DNA of 64,000 nucleotides from Notolepis coatsorum (taxonomy: Eukaryota > Chordata > Actinopteri > Aulopiformes > Paralepididae): positions 160,297,933 through 160,361,932 of the forward strand of contig OZ020585.1 of assembly GCA_963971535.1 (NCBI GenBank), read 5' to 3'. Numbering within the stretch: position 1 is the stretch's first letter; each line of letters opens with the position of its first letter. The notes beneath the pieces were generated by a model. It was not told where the DNA came from and did not search any database. It worked only from the letters and a program-made list of their open reading frames with translations. Position numbers and translations under genes: made by a program. Below are positions 57,092 through 64,000 of this stretch, in pieces.

Positions 57092-58026
57092 ATTGATTGA
57101 AAAGTTTATTAACAGATTGCAGAATGGGTACAGTACAGCTCAATACATACAATTGTTAAGGGGATGCAGACCAGAGAAAGACTTTCGTCTTGTTTACATC
57201 AGGGTCCCCCATTTTCAATTCATCATAACATATATGACATAAATGACATATAGATAGACAGTACTGCTACTTCTATACATTTATGACATATCAGATTTGC
57301 AAATACAGTACGGTTTGTGATACAAAAAGTGTCCAGAAAAAGAGTGTATATACATTTGACGTAGAAACTGTACATTGGAGGAGGGGGGTGGGGTGGGGTT
57401 GGGTGGGTGGGGGCTGTACATTGGAGGTGGGAGGGGGGGGGGGGGGCACTGTACATTGGAATACTGACAAAGCCATACTTGGTCATTTACTGTACAACTG
57501 GGTTAGGACATTTGTAGGGGCCAGTTTCGAATTGCAGTCTCCCGTAGGTGTTCTTTGAGTGTTTTTGAAAGTGGGTAGTGATTCACATTCCTTTACAGCT
57601 TTGGGTAGGGCGTTCCACATTCATGTGGCATAATTGCGAAACGTGTTTAGTCCCTTGTTTGAGCCGAATCTGGGTTTAACATGATTTGTGGAGCTCCCTC
57701 TGGTGTTGTGATCGTGGTATTCACTGACCTTTGGGAAGTATTTTGACATGTACATGGGTACCTTGGTCGCGTAGTGTATCTTGTAGACCAGGCCCATTGC
57801 AAGTTGCTGTACTCTGTCGTCTACTCTAAGCCATCCTAGGTTGTCAAAGTGGGCAGGGGTCAGGTGGGTTCTAGGAGTCGGGTCAAGCAGTAGTCTGACT
57901 AGCTTGTTTTGAGATGTTTGTAATTTGTTTTTTAGTGCCTTTGAGGTGCTTTGGTACCATGAGGTGCAAGCATAGTCGTAGTACCCTTGAATGAGTGCTC
58001 CTGCCAGAGTCTTCAGGGTATTCTTG
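57092..58026 (-). mobile_element. L2/CR1-like LINE copy, second in the 40-bp array
   Basis: Same family and orientation as 55866-56937 and 7510-8402: a (TTGA)n tail, poly-G tracts, then the coding end (GSNKG, TFRNYA, WNALPKAVKE). Its 5' truncation point (CTTCAGGGTATTC) is the same as in the neighbouring copy. Confidence 0.85.
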
Positions 58027-58027
58027 T

Positions 58028-58262
58028 TTACTTTACTATGTAAAGTAATCTACTAGTAAACTAGCAGTATTATCTCTTATGTAAAGCAATCTACTAGTAA
58101 ACTAGCAGTCTCTTACCTCTATGTAAAGTAATCTACTAGTAAACTAGCAGTCTTACCTCTATGTAAAGTAATCTACTAGTAAACTAGCAGTCTTACCTTT
58201 TATGTATTAAACTAGCAGTCTTAACTCTATGTAAAGTAATCTACTAGTAAACTAGCATTTTG
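58028..58262 (+). repeat. 40-bp minisatellite, segment 3
   Basis: CTACTAGTAAACTAGCAGTC plus TTACCTCTATGTAAAGTAAT units. Confidence 0.9.
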
Positions 58263-58887
58263 TCCTAAATCAGATACAGGTCTGAACAGTCGCATGATTT
58301 CACTGTAGATTAACATTTGTCACAATTTCTACTTCCATCTTCTTTATTGTTCATTTGCGCATCTGGGTCAGTTCAGAAGTGTGAAATAAATAAATAAATA
58401 AAATGAAATAATGTGAACAGCCGAATTGAACAAACTGCTGCTATGTAGATGGAATCAAATACAGAAAATTCTGAGTCAACGGTATGTTTGTTTTGACAGG
58501 GCATTTACATTTTGTCTTTACATATTTATTGCTATAGAAAAGAGATCCAGTCAATTTGTTTGAGTGTGCTGTGTATCTTTGACCTGCATGGGATGTTGGG
58601 GAGTGGTTACCTGCTGGAGGAAAGATTCTTCTAAACATTCTGTGAGAATTTGACAGCTGGTCAAACTACACGTCCTCAAGTGAGAATTAGTTCCCATACC
58701 CGTAATTAGAAAATGGCTCACAAAAAACAAATGCCCTTTACTCAGAAAAATATATTACACAGAATAATACTGCTGTATTCATTGTTTATAATTCAGAAGT
58801 ATGTCATTTAGACTTGGTCCTCAATGAATGGAAGTGAATGAGGAGCCTGACACCTGGGAGGAATGGTGGTGTTGACAGCAGAGGTCA
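58263..58887. other. Intronic stretch between inverted minisatellite segments
   Basis: A short (AAAT)n lies at 58387-58405; otherwise unrecognised. Confidence 0.4.
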
Positions 58888-59060
58888 CTAGTTTACTAGT
58901 AGATGACTCTATCTACATAGAGGTAGGACTGCTAGTTTACTAGTAGATGACTTTAGATAAGAGGCAAGACTGCTAGTTTACTAGTAGATTACTTTAGATA
59001 AGAGGTAAGACTGCTAGTTTACTAGTAGGTTACTTTAGATAAGAGGCAAGACTGCTGAAA
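58888..59060 (-). repeat. 40-bp minisatellite, inverted segment
   Basis: GACTGCTAGTTTACTAGTAG, ...ACTTTAGATAAGAGGTAA units are the reverse complement of the 55720-58262 array. Confidence 0.88.
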
Positions 59061-59316
59061 CCTGATACATTCTACTAAAGTGAAATAACACTTGAGTATC
59101 ACAGAACTTGAATTGATAAAATTACATCATTTGGATGAACATTCTAATGACGTTTATTTTAATTTCATCTCACTATCCACACATTAAACAATCTTTCCAT
59201 TGCAACATTATCTACATTCTTGGCAGTCATCTCGTAGTGCAGTGTTTCTCAACTGGTGGGTCGCGGGGCCATTTTGAGTGGGTCGCGGTTGTGTGGGGAA
59301 AAAAAAGTTTATATTT

Positions 59317-59348
<32 letters not shown>

Positions 59349-59856
59349 TTTTTTTATTATTGCAAAACAGAAATTATTAAAAGTCAGTACTCAACACATA
59401 ATGCATAATGAAACTAACAGTCAAGGTGGTTAAAATTACATGCAAGTACAGAAACAAGACAAAAAAAAAGTATAATAATATTTTAACCGTATACAGTGTA
59501 TATCCAGCGAAATTAACAATTATACAAATGCTTATATAGGACATACCCCTAATACCTATTTTCTAAAACCCTACACACATATGCTCCAGCTCGAACCCCC
59601 CCCCCCCTCCCGGACCCCTTCTTGGATAGTACCTCCATTATCCCTCACTCCTAACCAGACACCACCATTATAAGCTAGCTTTTATTCTCTCCACCACTTC
59701 TACCCACATTGACATTTTGGATTCGTTGAGACCCAGAATTCTTGCTGTAGATATTTCTTGATATATCACATCGAGATATGTAAGAGACCAAACTTTCCGG
59801 CACATTTTTTCCGGTTGAAACCAGCGTGATGCGATCAGTTTTTTAGCTACTGTGAT

Positions 59857-60794
59857 TAGAGCTGCCGCGGTATCGGTATTACCGCGGTATCGCTGTTACA
59901 TCATGCCCACCGCAGCGTTGGGCTGAATACCGGCATCACCGCTGTTTTTTTATTATATTATTATTATTATTACGCTCTCGTTGGGCTTGCGGCTCTGCAG
60001 ATATACCCTACTTCTCTGTCGAGATTCCAAGCGACCCTATTGGGTACCAGAAAAGTCACATGAAACATTGCAGACCACTGATTGGTCAGAAGAGAGACGC
60101 TTCACACGTTGGATCGTCTTGCAGTGCTTTTACTTCCTGAATCTCAGCCATTGATCAGAGCTCAGTCACAACACGGCTAATATACGTTAGCTCCCACCGG
60201 AGACCGGAGTGTATTACCGACGTACCGTCGCTCCTCAGGGAACGAGGCATAATGATTTTACTGCAACGAAATGTTATAATAAAAGCCCTTCGTTCTATAC
60301 ACTTGTCTGATTGAAAACTTTATTAACAGACCGCAGAATGGGTACAACTCGGCACGCTCTGAGCAAAGAAAGGAACTTAGATATTAATTGAGTAACGCTT
60401 GCCTTGCTATGTGGTCCGGTAAATACGAACGTGTAACTATACTAACGTTAATGCCACAAATCGAATGCCTTTGTAATCATAAGTAGTAACGTTATAATAA
60501 TAATAAGAAGAAAGGGTCGGGGGGGTAACCGGCGGGCGCGACACCGAGGGGAGACTTCGAATCAGTGTTTCACTTTTAATAACGAATGCGTGCATGCCGA
60601 ATCCCAAACAATATTCATGCTGCAAAGTCATCCTCTAAAGATAGACATTTAGACTAGAGGCAGGCTATATGCTATATAAAGAGTAGACTACAAAAAAAAT
60701 GCATTCAAACTTTTTTTTTTGTGTGTGCCGCGGCGGTAGGAAATATATTGCAAATGTGTGCGGTAAGGAAAACATCAATACCGCGGCAGCTCTA
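59857..60794. mobile_element. hAT-type element (938 bp) inside element C
   Basis: Ends TAGAGCTGCCGCGGTATCGG and, inverted, TAGAGCTGCCGCGGTATTGA. A perfect 8-bp duplication ACTGTGAT flanks it (59849-59856 and 60795-60802). Subterminal GGTATTACCGCGGTATC palindromes are present. A 40-bp LINE tail piece (GATTGAAAACTTTATTAACA) is embedded near 60307-60350. No transposase is encoded. Confidence 0.88.
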
Positions 60795-60965
60795 ACTGTG
60801 ATACCCGATAAGACCAATCTCTTTAGCTGTGGATTTACTGCAAACTCAAAAACATCATTCAAAAGCAATACAGAGGGGTGTACTGGTATATTCCAAGATA
60901 CGAGTTTTGATAATTGATGGGTCACATCTTTCCAGAATGCCTTAACTGGTGGGCAGTCCCAATAC

Positions 60966-61339
60966 CAGCGTTTCCGTTAGCCGGTAATTACCGGTATTTG
61001 TCCGGCAAAATCTCCTGAAGTCCGACATATTTAATTTCTCCGGTCTTAATGTCCGGTGAAAATAATTCCCTGAGTCTAAGCACAATTTGATTATTTGAAT
61101 TGTATTAAAATAGGCTAAAATTAAATAGCCTATGCGATGAACGAAACGATCATTACATTTGTTTCCTCGTTGCTTCTAATAATGACAACGACGTTGTCAG
61201 CGAGAGCTTTAAAAACGTAGGTCTCGGTTCGCTTCATCGGACCAAACGCGAACCAAATATAGGAAGTGATTATTATTATTACTGCTCGCAGCACTCACTG
61301 CAAAACAAGCACACTGCATCTAATCTCTCTATCTATCTA

Positions 61340-61372
<33 letters not shown>

Positions 61373-62136
61373 ATGTCTGTGCATCTTGGGAAGAAGGAAG
61401 AAAAAACGCGGCTTATTATTATTACCGAGGCGCGCGGCTTATTATATTATTAAAACGGCTACTTGTGGGCACTCATAAAAACACCGTGGTCTACAAGTTG
61501 TTTAGCGAGAGGATGGTGGTAGGTAATGTGCTTCAATAGAACAATGGATCAATGCCATGTCAAAACTCGGCTCCGCTGATCTGGGCTCCGCAGTACACAC
61601 ACAGACACACACACACGCGCGCGCGCACACACAGGATCGCAGCCACACACACATTTCCACTGTCCAATAGACAAGCGCCCTTTTCGACCGCGTGACATTG
61701 AGGTGGAGAGAGTAGTCACGCAAACCACGATGTTGCAGTCTCTCTGCTTTCTCAGTTCTTCGCTTGATATAATTAATACAAATGTCCAATATAACGGAAT
61801 TCGTTAGCTCATAAAAATGTGATTATAACAGACTGCTGTTTAGTCTCGGACCGACTGCCACATACGCGGTCTATTTTATTTCAAGTCAGCAGCAGCACGG
61901 AGACGGAGTATCGAGGGACTTATTTTATTTGGAATATATTAATGACTGTATACGCAAAAGTAGCCTAGTTTTAAGTAATAATATTATAAATCTACATGCC
62001 TTGAGGATGACATGAGCCTGCCTATCAATTGTTTTAAAGCTCAATAAACTATGACCGGAATTAATCTCATTTGTCCGGTAGTTGAAATCTTGCAGGTCAC
62101 GGAGACCGGCAACAATTTTTTCTAACGGAAACCCTG
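60966..62136. mobile_element. hAT-type element (1,171 bp) inside element C
   Basis: Ends CAGCGTTTCCGTTAG and, inverted, CAGGGTTTCCGTTAG. A perfect 8-bp duplication CCCAATAC flanks it (60958-60965 and 62137-62144). The interior has CCGGTAATTACCGGT palindromes, a (CT)n/(ATCT)n run near 61325-61375 and a CA/CG alternation near 61595-61635; no transposase recognised. Confidence 0.88.
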
Positions 62137-62490
62137 CCCAATACATGTGCATAAATGTCCCTTCGTCTCCATTTGTACATTGGGAGCATTTTGAGTCCTG
62201 TTTCAGGCCCATTCTGTTCAGTCTTATAGGAGTCAAGTATGTCCTGTGAATATAGTTAAGATTGATTTGTTGATGGTCCGGGTTCCTTGATGTAAGACGG
62301 ACATTTGCCCATGCTTCTTGCCAATCAAAGTCACTTTCCAGGTCTGGAATATCCCTCCTCCAGACAGTGTCTAGTTGAAGGGTTTCATACGAGGACGTTA
62401 GTAATTGATAATAAAAACCTGATACAAAACCTCCCAATGTTTCTCTTTCATAGAAAAATGTGTGGTATCTGTGGTGTATATATATATATA

Positions 62491-62665
62491 TATTTTTTGC
62501 ACTACCTATCTTTGTGAAAGTGGCTTCTCAGCTCTGGTCCAGCTGAAGACAAAGCAGAGGAACAGATTGGACATTGAGCATGACCTCGGAGTTGCTTTGT
62601 CTACCATCACCCCAGACTTTGAGACTCTTGTCAGGAGCAAACAACATCCCCACTTATCCCATTAG
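62491..62665 (+). pseudogene. hAT transposase C-terminal (dimerisation) remnant
   Basis: Reads TTYLCESGFSALVQLKTKQR, NRLDIEHDLGVALSTITPDF and ETLVRSKQ, the end of the hAT dimerisation domain of ZBED/Charlie-type transposases (usually CE..FS..K..K.R..L....L). The upstream catalytic part is absent. A 100-bp stretch downstream (CCCATTAGTTCCC ... TTTTAGCCCTAGTTGCACTT) is duplicated at about 62655-62780 and 62787-62910. Confidence 0.8.
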
Positions 62666-63074
62666 TTCCCTGGGATGTTAAGCTAAGAAGTCTGCTAAGA
62701 AGGATACCGTATATTATTTATTATTATTATTATTTTATTTCATTGTGTTTTTAGCCCTAGTTGCACTTTTGTTGCAACCCCAGTCATCCCATTAGTTCCC
62801 CCAAACTTAGGTCTGTTATGTTAAGCTAAGAAATCTCCTAAGAAGCATATTATTTATTATTATTTTATTTCATTGGGTTTTTAGCCCTAGTTGCACTTTT
62901 GTTGCACTTTTTTGTGTTTTCATGTTTTTAACAGTGCATGAAAGATTGTGTATTACTGCAAAACATTTTAAATTTTAATAATTTTGGTTAAAAAATATGG
63001 GTTGCGGGTTAATGACTAAGGAAAGTGTTGGGTCCCGAGGCTAGACCAGTTGAGAACCACTGTCTGTCGTAGTG

Positions 63075-64000
63075 TACCAATGATTAATAACGGAATATCT
63101 TATCTTATGGTACTCTAGGAAAGGACATTTCTATACATACTGTCTTAACCCTTGTGTCTGAAAACTGTGTTCCACTCTTACCATTAACACTTTGAGCGCC
63201 AGCCGTGTTTTCCTTTTTACCCCCTTGAATGCCACCATCCACGGCCAATGTTAACGTTAATATCGCCTAATCTATGTTTTAAATTATGGCTATGTGTCTA
63301 ATCTGCCCGTCGCTTATCAAAGAATCATTTTCCAGTCAACATTGTCAAGGCAGATTGTATTATCGCTTAATTTCCGTTTGATAGCATTTTGAAAATCGCC
63401 CGTTTTCGGGGGAAAAACAACCCATGCCTTTGATAATCGCCTTTTACTGGAATATTCCAGAACGTTGTCATTTGTCGGCCTATTTATGAATCGTTTTCAA
63501 ATAAACGCTAGATGATCGATAGTATGTGTGCGCACGCTCGTGCCGTGCGCTGATAATCTCTGCTCTTATTTCCTCATGGCTTTTACAGTCAAAACAGCCA
63601 TATCACATAAACGCTTATATATCCGTGAAAACGAGTCTGATTATCCTAACACTGATAACATAGATTCCTTACCTGAGATCAGATGGTATCCAAATGGTTT
63701 ATTCCAATTTCCGATCGCCATTCGAAAAAATCAATAAATGTATTGATCCATCGTGTATACAGTATAACCCATATTCGCCGTGGCTCAGAGGCTCCAGAAT
63801 GAACTCTGGTAGACGCCGGCTGCATCAGTGAGAAGTAAAATGTGGAGTCAGAAATCCGTTCTCCCATTCACTTTCATTGAGTCCATTCCAAAAGGGTGAT
63901 TTACCATCTGGGAGACGATAGGGGGCGCTTTTTTCACATCTGAGCGCTGGCGGTCCCTGGATCTCCAACGGTAGGCTTGCGTGATGCAATATGATTTCAG
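63075..64000. other. Unrecognised non-coding stretch at the window end
   Basis: TTAACACTTTGAGCGCCAGC at 63184 resembles a DNA-transposon terminus after a TTAA-like site, and GAGCGCTGGCGGTCCCTGG near 63942 is partly inverted to it. No open frame with a domain was recognised. Confidence 0.3.

Larger units (their letters stand above)
59357..62478 (-). mobile_element. 5'-truncated L1/Tx1-like LINE (element C), itself split twice
   Basis: The - strand reads DIPDLESDFDWQEAWANVRL, HQQINLNYIHRTYLTPIRLN and CSQCTNGDEGTFMHMYWA at 62437-62137, VHPSVLLLNDVFEF at 60965-60803, then KKLIASRWFQPEKMCRKVWS and YLDVIYQEISTARILGLNES at 59856-59660, then 3' UTR. This is the C-terminal end of the same ORF2 family as elements A and B. 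The two breaks are the hAT-type insertions below. TA-rich flanks plus T runs on both sides are a possible TSD. Confidence 0.82.
59240..63066 (+). mobile_element. hAT element (ZBED-type transposase remnant) hosting nested insertions
   Basis: Left end CAGTGTTTCTCAACTGGTGG, right end CTAGACCAGTTGAGAACCACTG, an inverted hAT terminus of the Charlie type. TCGTAGTG lies at 59232-59239 and 63067-63074; the right copy is set off by four extra bases after CACTG. Only the last part of the transposase remains (see 62491). Most of the interval is an L1 copy inserted at a TA-rich spot. Confidence 0.8.

Overview
The window reads as vertebrate, almost certainly teleost (probably spiny-rayed) genomic DNA. It has long dinucleotide, tetranucleotide and minisatellite arrays, several fish-type LINE clades (L1/Tx1-like, L2/CR1-like, I/Nimb-like), tRNA-derived SINEs, many hAT-type non-autonomous elements, GT-AG introns, and one recognisable host gene. 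There are no bacterial operons, no CRISPR and no rRNA or tRNA genes. A 200-N assembly gap lies at 20734-20933.

Layout. 1-1340: 3' half of a decayed I/Nimb-like LINE, then (GA)n. 1597-6578: a TIR-bounded DNA transposon that I interpret as ISL2EU/IS4EU-like. On the + strand it carries a four-exon gene for a SWIM zinc-finger + YqaJ-type nuclease protein, open across all four exons (475 codons). On the - strand it carries a THAP-DDE transposase whose DDE exon sits inside an intron of the nuclease gene; the transposase has one in-frame TAG and lacks a visible exon. 6579-20733: minisatellites, LINE fragments, a TTA-flanked MITE, a hAT MITE, a scrambled Ty3/gypsy fragment, very long (CA)n, (GAA)n and (CT)n tracts, and a 2.4 kb array of 18-bp units. 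20934-25339: a poly-G minisatellite, a Mutator-like MITE nested in another repeat, a tRNA-derived SINE with target-site duplication (TSD), a hAT MITE and a second SINE.

25340-38680: an AT-rich minisatellite split by an L1/Tx1-like LINE on the - strand (element B). B is itself split by a nearly full-length L1-like LINE on the + strand (element A, 26485-33366, perfect 18-bp TSD). 38681-53260: mostly non-coding DNA with microsatellites, LINE tails, SINEs, another hAT element and a LINE ORF1 fragment. Several unique stretches look like candidate conserved non-coding elements.

53264-55624: promoter-like region, 5' UTR and first coding exon of the host gene galnt5 (Golgi polypeptide N-acetylgalactosaminyltransferase 5). 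This exon encodes the cytosolic tail, membrane anchor and a stem region enlarged by TKVEIK-type repeats. The rest of the window is its first coding intron or beyond: a 40-bp minisatellite interrupted by two L2-like LINE copies, then a hAT element containing an L1 copy that itself contains two further hAT-type elements.

In human, GALNT5 lies beside a large gene-poor interval next to GPD2 and NR4A2. If synteny holds, most of this window is that intergenic interval, which would explain why it is repeat-rich and gene-poor.
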